64,000 nt of DNA from Mycolicibacterium mengxianglii (GCF_015710575.1 NZ_CP065373.1:558001-622000); one strand, 5' to 3'. Positions 35,262-47,205 are shown, counted from the first letter of the stretch. Made by a program: numbers and translations. Notes: generated from the letters alone by a model not told the origin.

Positions 35262-35840
35262 CTAGAAGGTGTCAACGCCTTCGACGGCGACGAACATGCC
35301 GTGGCCGGTGCCGTCGTTGGTGAACCGGGTTCCTTCGCTGTCGGCGGCGATGGTCCATCCCACGGCTCGGTAGGTGCGGTAATCGAGGGTGACGGTCGGG
35401 ATGTCGCCCAGGTTTCCCAGGATCCACTGAACTGTGCCGTCAGAGGTGACGCTCACGCCGTTTGCAGGCGCACCGTCGATGACGGGTGAATTCTCGAACT
35501 CGGATTCGCAGCCGACTGTCTGGGTGTTGAGCTGGCAACGGGTCTTGCCGGACTTGGTGGCGACATAGACGTAGCCCTGATCGTTGGCGGGCAATTGCTC
35601 GGCGCCAGGCGGAGGTGCCGCGGTGGCCGACGGTGCCGGAGCGGAGGGGGTTTTCGGTGGTGCTGCGGTGGGGGTGGGGCTCGACGGAGTCGGCTTCGGA
35701 GTCGGAAACTCCGGTTCGGCGTTGCTTCCGCAACCCGGGCAGGCGGGGGTGCCCTCGGTGGTATTGCTGCAGCTGATCAGCGTCGCGGCGGCCGCGAGAG
35801 CGACGCCGGCGAGTGCTGCCCGTGATCTGATTGCCCGCAC
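35262..35840 (-). CDS. lpqJ: LpqJ-like lipoprotein
   Basis: A 192-residue lipoprotein with GTG start, signal peptide RAIRSRAALAGVALAAAATL and lipobox LISC. A Pro/Thr/Ser-rich linker follows, then a C-terminal domain of about 110 residues (GYVYVATKSGKTRCQLNTQT ... GCESEF ... WTIAADSEGTRFTNDGTGHG). The position after the ini genes matches M. tuberculosis lpqJ (Rv0344c). Anchored at the outer face of the membrane; function unknown. Confidence 0.8.
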   Translation of the reverse strand: MRAIRSRAALAGVALAAAATLISCSNTTEGTPACPGCGSNAEPEFPTPKPTPSSPTPTAAPPKTPSAPAPSATAAPPPGAEQLPANDQGYVYVATKSGKTRCQLNTQTVGCESEFENSPVIDGAPANGVSVTSDGTVQWILGNLGDIPTVTLDYRTYRAVGWTIAADSEGTRFTNDGTGHGMFVAVEGVDTF

Positions 35841-35966
35841 GATATCTCCCTAGGCCGTGTGCACCACCGTACCCAGCGTGTTGCAGGAGTTAAACCTGTG
35901 GCTGCTGATGGTTATGAAGCTGTGAACAGGGCTGCGATCTCTTTTCGCCGGATGGGAGACGCCAAA

Positions 35967-35996
35967 AAAGACACCCCGCGGTGGCGGGGTGTCTTT
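35967..35996. terminator. Terminator hairpin, copy A
   Basis: A perfect stem AAAGACACCCCGC / GCGGGGTGTCTTT. On the minus strand the stem is preceded by the end of the secreted-protein gene and followed by a T-run, so it is a classical intrinsic terminator for that gene. Confidence 0.85.
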
Positions 35997-36008
35997 GGTG
36001 GGGGGGTG

Positions 36009-36329
36009 TTACTTGACGTTGACGTAGACGGTTTTGGTGGTTTTGGGTGCGAACTGGCGGTCGTAGCCGGTGTAGCTCTGGTTGTTCTTGGCGTTCTGGT
36101 CGGTGTGGCTGAAGCTGGCGCCTTCGCCGATGGAGACGACGCTGGCCTGGGCCAGGGGGGCGTTGGACAGCCGGTTGACGATGACCTTGTAGCCCTGCTG
36201 CTGCAGTGAGCTGATGGTGTCTTGGGCGTTGCCGGCGCCGGTGGGGGCGGCCAGGGCGGGGGCTGCCAGGCCGAGGAAGCCGGCGGTCAGGGCGGTGGCG
36301 GCGATGGTGGCAAATCCGAGGTTCTTCAT
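36009..36329 (-). CDS. Small secreted mycobacterial protein, copy 1
   Basis: A 106-residue exported protein. The signal peptide is MKNLGFATIAATALTAGFLG with cleavage after APALA near residue 27. The mature part of about 79 residues begins APTGAGNAQDTISSLQQQGY and continues KVIVNRLSNAPLAQASVVSI. This matches a family of small secreted mycobacterial proteins of unknown role. Nearly identical to copy 2, with one residue difference (Asn for His at NAKNNQ). It has its own promoter region and terminator within the duplicated unit. Confidence 0.88.
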   Translation of the reverse strand: MKNLGFATIAATALTAGFLGLAAPALAAPTGAGNAQDTISSLQQQGYKVIVNRLSNAPLAQASVVSIGEGASFSHTDQNAKNNQSYTGYDRQFAPKTTKTVYVNVK

Positions 36330-36610
36330 GATCGTGCTTCTCTCTTGATTCGTTGGGGGGTCGAATCGTGGCTGCGAAAGTCGCGGTTCGGATCGGGTTT
36401 GAGGAGGTTCTCGTTCCGGTCTGATGGCTTAAACCAGCAGGTCAGGGGTTTAATTCCGCTGGCAGTAATTGGCCGTTGGGTGGCAGGAACTTGCTTGTCC
36501 GGCAGTACTGAGGGGCTGTTCAAGCCGTCCTGATCCACGGTTTATTCCCCGTGGTGCTCATACCTGGAGGCCCCTTGCGGCAAAGGGTCATTCGACACCG
36601 TTGAGGCACA
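36330..36610. promoter_or_regulatory. Upstream region of copy 1, no gene
   Basis: About 280 bases without a gene, almost all inside the duplicated unit and therefore repeated upstream of copy 2. It must hold the promoter of the secreted-protein gene. Purine-rich GAGAGAAG just before the ATG on the minus strand is the likely ribosome binding site. No operator palindrome is evident. Confidence 0.6.
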
Positions 36611-36613
36611 AAA

Positions 36614-36643
36614 AAAGACACCCCGCGGTGGCGGGGTGTCTTT
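36614..36643. terminator. Terminator hairpin, copy B
   Basis: The same perfect stem as at 35967-35996, placed just after the stop of copy 2 on the minus strand. Confidence 0.85.
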
Positions 36644-36656
36644 GGTGGGTGGGGTG

Positions 36657-36977
36657 TTACTTGACGTTGACGTAGACGGTTTTGGTGGTTTTGGGTGCGA
36701 ACTGGCGGTCGTAGCCGGTGTAGCTCTGGTTGTGCTTGGCGTTCTGGTCGGTGTGGCTGAAGCTGGCGCCTTCGCCGATGGAGACGACGCTGGCCTGGGC
36801 CAGGGGGGCGTTGGACAGCCGGTTGACGATGACCTTGTAGCCCTGCTGCTGCAGTGAGCTGATGGTGTCTTGGGCGTTGCCGGCGCCGGTGGGGGCGGCC
36901 AGGGCGGGGGCTGCCAGGCCGAGGAAGCCGGCGGTCAGGGCGGTGGCGGCGATGGTGGCAAATCCTAGGTTCTTCAT
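36657..36977 (-). CDS. Small secreted mycobacterial protein, copy 2
   Basis: A 106-residue exported protein, the tandem duplicate of the gene at 36009-36329. The signal peptide and mature sequence are identical except NAKHNQ in place of NAKNNQ. One silent change lies near the start (CCTAGG for CCGAGG). Both copies look functional, so the duplication probably doubles the dose of this abundant-looking secreted product. Confidence 0.88.
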   Translation of the reverse strand: MKNLGFATIAATALTAGFLGLAAPALAAPTGAGNAQDTISSLQQQGYKVIVNRLSNAPLAQASVVSIGEGASFSHTDQNAKHNQSYTGYDRQFAPKTTKTVYVNVK

Positions 36978-38691
<1,714 letters not shown>

Positions 38692-39045
38692 CGGCAAGAA
38701 GTGGTCGACCTGTCCGGCGCCGCGGTATGCGGCGACCCGGGACCCGACGAATGGCCGGTAGGTGTACAGATCCGCGCACTGCAACACGTGAGTACACCTC
38801 CGAACGGGGAACACCACTGGAGTGACCACCTGGAGGAGGGGGGCCAAGGGTCGAGGTGATGGTCGCGCCGATCCGTTGAGAATCGCCCGGGGTCCGCTGT
38901 GGGGATGGCCCCGGGGCGTCTGTGCATTGTCGATTCACACTCAGTGCCGGTCGGTGCTCGCTGAAGCCGATCATCGAAGTCGAGAAGGGTCCGATCCCAT
39001 GGCGTCCCCAGCCTTGGTCGGCCCCAGGTCCGCAACCGTCGGGCA
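38692..39045. other. Intergenic, no gene identified
   Basis: About 350 bases after gdhA. Short open frames exist on both strands but none has recognisable sequence. No strong terminator hairpin was seen directly after gdhA. Confidence 0.5.
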
Positions 39046-39072
39046 GGGAACAAAATTGCGTGAGGTCCCGTT
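39046..39072 (+). promoter_or_regulatory. Sigma-H/E-type promoter of the dnaK operon
   Basis: GGGAAC at 39046-39051 and CGTT at 39069-39072 are separated by 17 bases, matching the mycobacterial sigma-H consensus (GGGAAY-N16/17-CGTT). Transcription would start near 39080, upstream of both HAIR elements. clpB has the same arrangement at 53594-53619. Confidence 0.75.
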
Positions 39073-39090
39073 GACGCAATCGAACAACAA

Positions 39091-39111
39091 CTTGAGTGGC
39101 ACCGACTCAAC
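39091..39111. promoter_or_regulatory. HAIR element 1 (HspR operator) upstream of dnaK
   Basis: CTTGAGT-N7-ACTCAAC, one mismatch from the HspR inverted repeat CTTGAGT-N7-ACTCAAG. It lies about 85 bases upstream of the dnaK ATG. Confidence 0.88.
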
Positions 39112-39145
39112 TCTGAGTTGACATCAGACGGTTGATGAGAGCAAT

Positions 39146-39166
39146 CTTGAGTCCGGTCCACTCAGA
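39146..39166. promoter_or_regulatory. HAIR element 2 (HspR operator) upstream of dnaK
   Basis: CTTGAGT-N7-ACTCAGA, two mismatches in the right arm, centred 55 bases downstream of element 1. A TTGACA hexamer at 39118-39123 lies between the two elements, so a housekeeping promoter there would be covered by HspR. Confidence 0.82.
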
Positions 39167-39196
39167 CCCCTAACAAGCTATTCAGGAGGCAACACC

Positions 39197-41055
<1,859 letters not shown>

Positions 41056-41059
<4 letters not shown>

Positions 41060-41691
41060 GCCAGAGCGATCCGCAGGAGCCGGTGACTGTCACCGACAAA
41101 CGGCGCATCGATCCGACCACCGGCGAGGTACGTGAGCCCACCTCCGGCGCGGCCCCCAGCGGGCCGTCGCCGGAGGCGGCACCCACGCCGGCGGCCGCCC
41201 CTGATGATACCGAAGTCGCTGACTTGAAGGCGACTCTGCAACGTGTGAAGGCGGAGTACGACAACTACCGCAAGCGCGCTATCCGTCAGGAACAAGCTGC
41301 GGCCGACCGTGCCAAAGCGACTGTCGTGAGCCAGTTTCTACCGATCCTCGACGATCTTGACCGGGCACGTAGCCACGGCGATCTGGAGACCGGGCCGTTG
41401 AAGTCGGTGGCTGACAAGCTCGCCACCGCCCTCGATGGCGTGGGTCTGGCGGCGTTCGGCGCCGAAGGGGATCCGTTTGACCCGTCACTGCACGAAGCTG
41501 TGCAGCACGAGGGCGACGGATCGAATCCGGTGATCGGAACCGTGATGCGTCAGGGTTATCGACTGGGCGAGCAGGTGCTACGGCATGCGCTGGTGGGTGT
41601 GGTCGACGCTCCGGAAGGCGCGGCGGCCGACTCGAACCCCGAAACGGGCAAGAACTCCGCCACAACGGCCGATGAGGCTACAGAATCGTAA
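41056..41691 (+). CDS. grpE: Nucleotide exchange factor GrpE
   Basis: A 211-residue protein. A disordered Ser/Pro/Ala-rich lead precedes the coiled coil ([22 protein letters not shown]) and the beta domain with [22 protein letters not shown] and the conserved [24 protein letters not shown] end. It releases ADP from DnaK. Its GTG lies inside the dnaK stop codon. The next gene starts 42 bases after the stop. Confidence 0.97.
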
Positions 41692-41733
41692 GTGAGGCAC
41701 ACACGACCATGAAGACAGGTGAGGAGGTGACGC

Positions 41734-42933
41734 GTGGTGGCCCCCCGAGAATGGGTTGAGAAGGACTTCTACAAGGTGCTCGGCGTCTCCTCTGATGCCG
41801 GCGCCGACGAGATCAAGCGCGCGTACCGCAAGCTGGCCTCGGAGTTGCACCCCGACAAGAACCCCGACAATCCCGCCGCGACTGAGCGGTTCAAGGCGGT
41901 GTCCGAGGCGTACAGCGTCCTCTCGGACGACGCCAAGAAAAAGGAGTACGACGAGACCCGACGCCTGTTCGCAGGCGGGGGTTTCGGTCGGCGGTACAAC
42001 GGGGGCGGCGGCGCCACAACTGGCGGGTTCCCGGGTGGATTCGGTTCCGACGGAGCCGAATTCAATCTGGGTGACCTGTTCGACGCCGCCGGGCAGACCG
42101 GTGGCTCGAATATCGGTGACCTGTTCGGTGGGCTGTTCGGGCGCGGTGCACAACCGCCGCGTCCGAGCCGCCCCCGGCGCGGCAATGACCTGGAGACCGA
42201 GACGGAACTCGATTTCCTGGAGGCGACCAAAGGCGTAGCCATGCCGCTGCGGTTGACCAGCCCGGCTCCATGTACCAATTGCCATGGCAGCGGAGCACGT
42301 CCGGGCACCAGCCCGAAGGTGTGCCCCAACTGCAACGGCTCGGGCGTGATCAGTCGCAATCAGGGCGCATTCGGATTCTCCGAGCCGTGCACCGAATGCC
42401 GTGGCAGCGGATCGATCATCGAGCATCCGTGTGACGAATGCCGTGGTACCGGCGTCACGACCCGGACCCGCACCATCAACGTGCGGATCCCGCCGGGGGT
42501 GGAGGACGGGCAACGCATCCGGCTGGCCGGACAGGGCGAGGCGGGGCTGCGAGGCGCACCCTCGGGTGACCTGTATGTCACCGTCCATGTCCGTCCTGAC
42601 AAGGTGTTCGGCCGTGACGGCGACGATCTCACCGTCGCGGTACCGGTGAGCTTCCACGAGTTGGCTTTGGGGACAACACTTTCTGTGCCGACGCTGGAGG
42701 GCAAGGTCGGTGTGCGGGTGCCCAAGGGCACTGCCGACGGCCGGATTCTCCGGGTACGCGGCAGGGGAGTGCCCAAGCGCAGCGGCGGGCATGGTGACCT
42801 GCTGGTCACCGTGAAGGTCGCAGTGCCGCCGGACCTCGAAGGTGAGGCGCTCGAGGCGCTCGAGGCGTACGCGGCGGCCGAGCGGGCCAGTGGATTCGAC
42901 CCGCGGGCCGGATGGGCTGGGAGCCGGCTATGA
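41734..42933 (+). CDS. dnaJ: Chaperone DnaJ (DnaJ1)
   Basis: A 399-residue Hsp40. The J-domain covers residues 10-75 ([35 protein letters not shown] with the HPD motif). A Gly/Phe-rich region follows, then a zinc-binding domain with four CxxCxGxG repeats ([32 protein letters not shown]). The C-terminal substrate domains follow. It stimulates DnaK ATPase. GTG start behind GAGGAGGTGA. Its stop overlaps the hspR ATG by 4 bases. Confidence 0.98.
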   Translation: MVAPREWVEKDFYKVLGVSSDAGADEIKRAYRKLASELHPDKNPDNPAATERFKAVSEAYSVLSDDAKKKEYDETRRLFAGGGFGRRYNGGGGATTGGFPGGFGSDGAEFNLGDLFDAAGQTGGSNIGDLFGGLFGRGAQPPRPSRPRRGNDLETETELDFLEATKGVAMPLRLTSPAPCTNCHGSGARPGTSPKVCPNCNGSGVISRNQGAFGFSEPCTECRGSGSIIEHPCDECRGTGVTTRTRTINVRIPPGVEDGQRIRLAGQGEAGLRGAPSGDLYVTVHVRPDKVFGRDGDDLTVAVPVSFHELALGTTLSVPTLEGKVGVRVPKGTADGRILRVRGRGVPKRSGGHGDLLVTVKVAVPPDLEGEALEALEAYAAAERASGFDPRAGWAGSRL

Positions 42934-43319
42934 GCAAGTCGGACTCGTCCCGTCCGGACCCACGGACGTTTCTGATCTCCGTCGCTGCCGAGCTCGCCGG
43001 TATGCATGCCCAGACGTTGCGGACTTATGACCGGCTCGGTCTGGTGAGCCCGCAACGCAGTTCGGGCGGCGGCCGACGGTACTCCCAACGCGACGTCGAC
43101 CTGCTGCGGGAAGTCCAGCGCCTCTCCCAGGACGAGGGGGTCAACCTGGCCGGCATCAAGCGGATTATCGAGTTGACCAACCAGGTCGAGGCGCTGCAGG
43201 CCAGGCTGCAGGAGATGGTTCAGGAAATCGAGAAACTGCGATCTGGTCCGAGGCGCGATGCCGGATCGACTTCGACCAGTACTGCACTGGTGGTCTGGCA
43301 GCCCCGCAACCGACGATGA
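42930..43319 (+). CDS. hspR: Heat-shock repressor HspR (MerR family)
   Basis: A 129-residue MerR-type regulator. The N-terminal winged helix reads [20 protein letters not shown] then [22 protein letters not shown] dimerisation coiled coil follows ([23 protein letters not shown]). HspR binds HAIR repeats, two of which stand before dnaK and one before clpB, with DnaK as corepressor in Streptomyces. The ATG overlaps the dnaJ stop (ATGA). The stop codon lies inside the first unit of a 60-bp tandem repeat, so the final residues (PRNRR) are encoded by repeat DNA. Confidence 0.97.
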   Translation: MSKSDSSRPDPRTFLISVAAELAGMHAQTLRTYDRLGLVSPQRSSGGGRRYSQRDVDLLREVQRLSQDEGVNLAGIKRIIELTNQVEALQARLQEMVQEIEKLRSGPRRDAGSTSTSTALVVWQPRNRR

Positions 43320-43457
43320 CGCTCGGAGCTTGCGGAGAGCGTCGGAGGAGTGCGGCATAAGCCCCGCAACCGACGATGACGCTCGGAGCTTGCGGAGAGC
43401 GTCGGAGGAGTGCGGCATAAGACCCGCAACCGACGATGACGCTCGGAGCTTGCGGAG
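43301..43457. repeat. 60-bp tandem repeat, 2.6 copies (MIRU-like)
   Basis: Two complete and nearly identical 60-base units (43301-43360, 43361-43420) and a partial third (43421-43457) begin inside the end of hspR and run to the end of the convergent epimerase gene. Each unit contains an ATGA and ends in TAA, and the inner part GCTCGGAGCTTGCGGAGAGC is partly self-complementary. The position (operon end, overlapping start/stop codons) and the GACGATGA...GGAGGAG flavour recall mycobacterial interspersed repetitive units. Confidence 0.85.
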
Positions 43458-43460
43458 CCG

Positions 43461-44351
43461 CTACACACTGATCGAGAACTGCGCGACCGCGGGACTGCCC
43501 GGTCGCGCAGTTCGGTATGTGCCCTGGATGAGGGCGTCGGTGGGGGCGGCCATCGGCTCGAAGCAGATCAAATCCTCGCCGGCGGGGGCAAAGATCTGGG
43601 CGGCTGGATAACCCTCGAGGAACCGTACCTCGATCCGGCGACCGGCGGCGGACACCACAAACAGTGAGCCGTCGGCCACCTCGTCGTACCCGTCGTCAAA
43701 CGACTTGTCACCCAACAGCTCCCGTGACGGTTCCTGCCTGCTGACCGCGCCGGTGGGAATGCCACGTTCATCAACGTCGAGGTGCCGCATGGCCGGAGTC
43801 TCGATCATCCACTGCGCTCGCGGTGTACCGGGCAGCTGCAGGTAGGGATGAAAGCCGAAGCACAACGGCACCTCGGTGTCGGTGGTGGCGGTCACTTCGG
43901 CGCGCACTGTCAACGTCCGAGCCCGCAGCGTGACCGTGACGTCCAGCGTGTGCGGAAAAGGGAAACTCGCCAGCAACTCGGGATGGGCGGCGAAGTCGAA
44001 CGTCGCAATCAGCTCGTCGGGGGTTTCCGAGGCGATTCGCCAGTCCGGGTGCGCGGCGAGAAGCCCGTGGATGGGCAGGCCGTTCGGGTCCAGGCGGACG
44101 CCGGCAGCTCCCGGGGCAATCTGCACCGAGGTGCCGCCCGCATCGAAGTTGTTGGCGCTCAACCGGTTAGCCCACGGATGCAGCACCGGTAGACCCATTG
44201 TCTTGCCATCCGAGATGTAGGCGTCGAGGCCGCGGCGTTGGCCGAGCAGCTCAACCCCGTCATCGGCCAATGAGATCCCGATCATCCCCGCGTCCGGGAT
44301 GAACCTGGCGGTGACGGGGGAGTGGGCGTCGCGCAGTGTGACGATGTGCAC
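43461..44351 (-). CDS. Aldose 1-epimerase family protein
   Basis: A 296-residue galactose-mutarotase-like beta-sandwich protein. Family positions are LPVLHPWANRLSANNF, the catalytic His in GLPIHGLLAAHPDW, PLCFGFHPYLQLPG with the second His, and the C-terminal catalytic Glu region ICFEPMAAPTDAL. It interconverts sugar anomers; the specific sugar is unknown. The 3' end abuts the 60-bp repeat array and hspR (convergent). It begins 9 bases after the flavohemoglobin gene stop, so it is the distal gene of that operon. Confidence 0.9.
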   Translation of the reverse strand: MHIVTLRDAHSPVTARFIPDAGMIGISLADDGVELLGQRRGLDAYISDGKTMGLPVLHPWANRLSANNFDAGGTSVQIAPGAAGVRLDPNGLPIHGLLAAHPDWRIASETPDELIATFDFAAHPELLASFPFPHTLDVTVTLRARTLTVRAEVTATTDTEVPLCFGFHPYLQLPGTPRAQWMIETPAMRHLDVDERGIPTGAVSRQEPSRELLGDKSFDDGYDEVADGSLFVVSAAGRRIEVRFLEGYPAAQIFAPAGEDLICFEPMAAPTDALIQGTYRTARPGSPAVAQFSISV

Positions 44352-44360
44352 CGCTCGAGC

Positions 44361-45527
44361 CTAACCGCCCACGGGGTCGTGCTGAATACGTTCCGGTGGC
44401 GCCCCTTTGGCGATCAACGCATCCCGTGCCCGGGTGATCATCCCGGGCCCGCCGGAAATCAGGATCTGCCGGTCGCCCCACCCGCCATAGCGGGTGACCA
44501 CATCGGGCAGCAGGCCCTTCTGTCGGACGTGCAGCCCTCGGGGCGGCTGCGGGTCGGGGTACTCGGCGGCCCACGGCGGGTTGGTGTCGTATTCCGACAC
44601 CGGCGTCACCGACAGCCAGGGGTTGGTGGCGGCGATCTCCCACAGCGTGGGTAGGTCATACAGTTCGCAGGGGTAGCGCGCTCCGTAGAACAGATGTACC
44701 CGGGGATTCACCCCGAACCGGCACAGGTCCATGATGATCGCGCGCAGCGGCGCCAGACCGGTGCTGCCGGCGACCATCAGCACGTCGCCGGCGTCGCGGT
44801 CGACCTCCAGAGCGCCGTGGGGGCTCGACATCCGCCACCGGTCGCCGGGTCGGGTCTCCGCCACGATCGCGGTGCTGACCATGCCTCCCGAGACCGCACG
44901 GACATGGAATTCGATGGCCCCGTCGGCCTGCGCGGGGATCGCCGGCGACAGATACCGCCACCGCCGCGGCCACTGCGGAACCTCCACGTTGACGTACTGG
45001 CCGGGGTGATAGTCCATGGCACGGTCCAGGTAGAGGCGGACAACGGCGAGATCGCGGGAGACCCGGTGGTGTTCCACCACGGTGCCCTCCCACCACGCGG
45101 GGCCCTGCTCGGCGGCGGCGGCGCCGCTCATCACGCCGCCGATCAGGTTGATGGCCTGGCGTGCGGCGTCCTCGACCGCAGGGGTCCACGCGGAGCCGAG
45201 CTCGCTGCTCAGGGTCGCGTACAAGGCATGGGCCAACGTCTTGTAGTGCTCGGGGGTGACGCCGTACTTGCGGTGGTCGCGCCCGAGTTGGGCGAGGAAG
45301 GCAACCGGCTCGTCGGCGCGTTGTGCGACGAATTCCCCGAACAGCCAGTTCAGCGCGTGGGCGAAGACGGCCCGTTGCCCCGCCATGTCCGGTGGGAACA
45401 TGTCACGCACGGACTCGTCGATGGCGAACCACGTGGTGTAGAACTTGGCGATCAATTCGTCGGAATGCGCGAGTGGGTACACCGCAGCCTGCAGCGCGGC
45501 GAGTGCATCGCGATCTTCCAGACCCAC
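44361..45527 (-). CDS. Type II flavohemoglobin (globin + FAD/NAD reductase), Rv0385-like
   Basis: A 388-residue fusion. Residues 1-140 are a globin domain with the proximal His in LGRDHRKYGVTPEHYKTLAH. Then comes a ferredoxin-reductase-type flavin domain (YHPGQYVNVEVPQWPRRWRY LSPA) and an NAD domain (DVLMVAGSTGLAPLRAIIMD, VHLFYGARYPCELYD, ILISGGPGMITRARDALIAKG). It resembles mycobacterial type II flavohemoglobins such as Rv0385, reported to differ from NO dioxygenases and to accept D-lactate. In M. tuberculosis the gene neighbours clpB; here it is 8 kb away. GTG start. Confidence 0.88.
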   Translation of the reverse strand: MGLEDRDALAALQAAVYPLAHSDELIAKFYTTWFAIDESVRDMFPPDMAGQRAVFAHALNWLFGEFVAQRADEPVAFLAQLGRDHRKYGVTPEHYKTLAHALYATLSSELGSAWTPAVEDAARQAINLIGGVMSGAAAAEQGPAWWEGTVVEHHRVSRDLAVVRLYLDRAMDYHPGQYVNVEVPQWPRRWRYLSPAIPAQADGAIEFHVRAVSGGMVSTAIVAETRPGDRWRMSSPHGALEVDRDAGDVLMVAGSTGLAPLRAIIMDLCRFGVNPRVHLFYGARYPCELYDLPTLWEIAATNPWLSVTPVSEYDTNPPWAAEYPDPQPPRGLHVRQKGLLPDVVTRYGGWGDRQILISGGPGMITRARDALIAKGAPPERIQHDPVGG

Positions 45528-45570
45528 AGAGCCTGAGTTTAGGCCCGGTTCCCAACGTCCTCACGGCGGT

Positions 45571-45623
45571 GTCCGGGGCGCTCTGGGGGCCACGTGGCCC
45601 CCCAGAGACCTACCGCCCCGGAC
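45571..45623. terminator. Nested inverted repeat / terminator
   Basis: Outer arms GTCCGGGGCG / CGCCCCGGAC enclose a second stem (CTCTGGGGGCCAC / GTGGCCCCCCAGAG, one bulged C). It sits at the 3' end of the diguanylate cyclase gene on the minus strand and overlaps its last codons. No strong T-run follows, so it may be a factor-assisted terminator or mRNA-stabilising structure. Confidence 0.6.
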
Positions 45624-46740
45624 CCTGATGTACCTGATCGCCGAGGACCAGTTCGGATCGGTGGCTGACCCGATCTCCGCCCGCACGTTTGGCGTCATAC
45701 ATCGCCGCGTCGGCAGTGCGGACGAGGCGGTCGACGAAGTCGAAGTCGGCCGTGCCCGCGCCGGTCAGGGGCGCGCTGGCGGTACCGATGCTGGCGGTGA
45801 TCGGAAACGGGATGTCGGCGACGGCCTTACGGATCTTCTCGGCCATGACGGCCGGAGCCGCCGCGATGCCAAGTTCGGCGACCACGAACTCCTCGCCGCC
45901 GATGCGGCCGATCACTGCGGTAGTGAGGCAACTCTCACGTAGTGCGGCACCCACACCCACAAGCGCCTCGTCGCCCACCGCATGGCCCTGGGTGTCGTTG
46001 AGACTCTTGAAGTCGTCCAGGTCGATCAGCGCGACGACCAGATGTACGTCCCGTCCACCCGGGTGCTGCATCACCAACTCGTGGGCCGATTGGTAGAACG
46101 CTCCCCGGTTCAGCAGCCCGGTGAGAGGGTCGTGACCCGAGCTGCGCAGATCGCTTCTGAGCGCGTGCGCCAATGTATAGATGCCGAACGGCACCCCGAG
46201 GTTGAGGGCCAGGACTATGACGAAGGCCGACGTCGCCAGGGCCAGGTCACCAGTGCTCGCGATCAGTCGGACCATACCCACCGTCGCGCACACCACTGAA
46301 GTGCCGAAGATCGCCGCAACCAGGCCCGCGGTGTGGAAGTACGCGACGAACCCGCCGATGATGGCGAACGTCGTGCACCCCATCAAGGTGGCGTACGGGT
46401 CAGACTGCGACAAACATGTCGCTGCGATGGCGGCGCAGGCCCCGACCGTGAACAGGACTGATTGCCGACGCGTGGGCCACCGGATCAGCCACAGACTTCC
46501 CGACGCGGCGCCGCACAGCGAGGCAAGAACCGAAACGGCGATGGTCAGGGGATGGTCAGGCCCGGTGGGGCTGGCGATCAACACGACCGGCACAGCCATC
46601 AGCGATGCGGCGAAGGCGACGGTGACAATCCGCCATTGCGTCTGCAGTCCACGGTCCCTGATGTAGGCGCTGAACCAGTCGAACTGGTCCGCCTGTTGCC
46701 ACCACCGTCTGGCCGAACCCACCATGCGTATCCCCCGCAT
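45610..46740 (-). CDS. Membrane-bound diguanylate cyclase (GGDEF)
   Basis: A 376-residue protein. Six hydrophobic segments occupy residues 30 to about 200 (for example IVTVAFAASLMAVPVVLIAS, ATLMGCTTFAIIGGFVAYF). A GGDEF domain follows (DPLTGLLNRGAF, ALIDLDDFKSLNDTQGHAVG, active-site loop GRIGGEEFVVAE). The signature GGEEF is compatible with making c-di-GMP. The inhibitory RxxD site before the loop is not recognisable. The ATG at 46740 is chosen: upstream residues in the same frame are an antisense shadow of other DNA. The membrane part probably senses an unknown signal. Confidence 0.85.
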   Translation of the reverse strand: MRGIRMVGSARRWWQQADQFDWFSAYIRDRGLQTQWRIVTVAFAASLMAVPVVLIASPTGPDHPLTIAVSVLASLCGAASGSLWLIRWPTRRQSVLFTVGACAAIAATCLSQSDPYATLMGCTTFAIIGGFVAYFHTAGLVAAIFGTSVVCATVGMVRLIASTGDLALATSAFVIVLALNLGVPFGIYTLAHALRSDLRSSGHDPLTGLLNRGAFYQSAHELVMQHPGGRDVHLVVALIDLDDFKSLNDTQGHAVGDEALVGVGAALRESCLTTAVIGRIGGEEFVVAELGIAAAPAVMAEKIRKAVADIPFPITASIGTASAPLTGAGTADFDFVDRLVRTADAAMYDAKRAGGDRVSHRSELVLGDQVHQGPGR

Positions 46741-46859
46741 CAACCGCCGAGGCGACAGGCGTGAATCGTCCCGACGGGCCCCTGATGATCTTTGCTGAAA
46801 ACGCAGCCTACCAGCAGGAGAATATGTCGCCGAACGGCTTCGGCGGGCCCGACAGATTG

Positions 46860-47205
46860 CTACAGCCCGTGGATACCCTTGTAGAGCACCATCAGGCCGA
46901 TCACCACGAGAATTGCGGCCACCAACGCCGCGTTGTGCATCTCCATCCAGATCTTGACCTTCATCAGCGTCGGATCCAGCCGATCGCCGGTAGCCGTGTA
47001 GGCCAGCACCGGCAGCGCGACCGTGGACGCCGCCAGCATCACGAACACCGCGACAGCACCTGGCGTTCCCGAACCGAGGCCGGCGGAGCCGATGGCCAAA
47101 CCCGCTGCGGCACAGATGAACAGCACCTTCGGGTTGACGACGGCCAGGACGGCGCCGACCATCAGCGCCTTGCCTGCGCCGGCTTCGGTGATATGGCTCT
47201 CGGGT
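46860..47205 (-). pseudogene. GAP/LysE-like transporter, 5' truncated
   Basis: The frame reads ESHITEAGAGKALMVGAVLA, then VVNPKVLFICAAAGLAIG, two to three further helices, and a stop at 46860. This is the C-terminal half of a GAP-family (Sap/LysE-like) membrane protein, with the conserved NPK. Upstream of about 47205 the frame closes with TGA and no start or N-terminal half is found. An internal ATG at 47162 could initiate a 100-residue fragment, but a half-transporter is unlikely to work. Confidence 0.65.

Larger units (their letters stand above)
35964..36559. repeat. Tandem duplication unit, copy A
   Basis: About 596 bases containing a terminator, the 106-residue secreted-protein gene and its promoter region. 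They recur almost unchanged at 36611-37207, an offset of 648 in the coding part. Only a handful of substitutions and one length change in a G-run distinguish the copies, so the duplication is recent or kept uniform by gene conversion. Confidence 0.92.

Noticed and set aside
38692..39045. Small coding genes between gdhA and dnaK
   Set aside because: Several short frames exist on both strands but none has a plausible ribosome binding site with recognisable or patterned sequence.
43301..43457. CRISPR array
   Set aside because: The units are directly adjacent with no unique spacers, and no cas genes are present; it is a tandem repeat.
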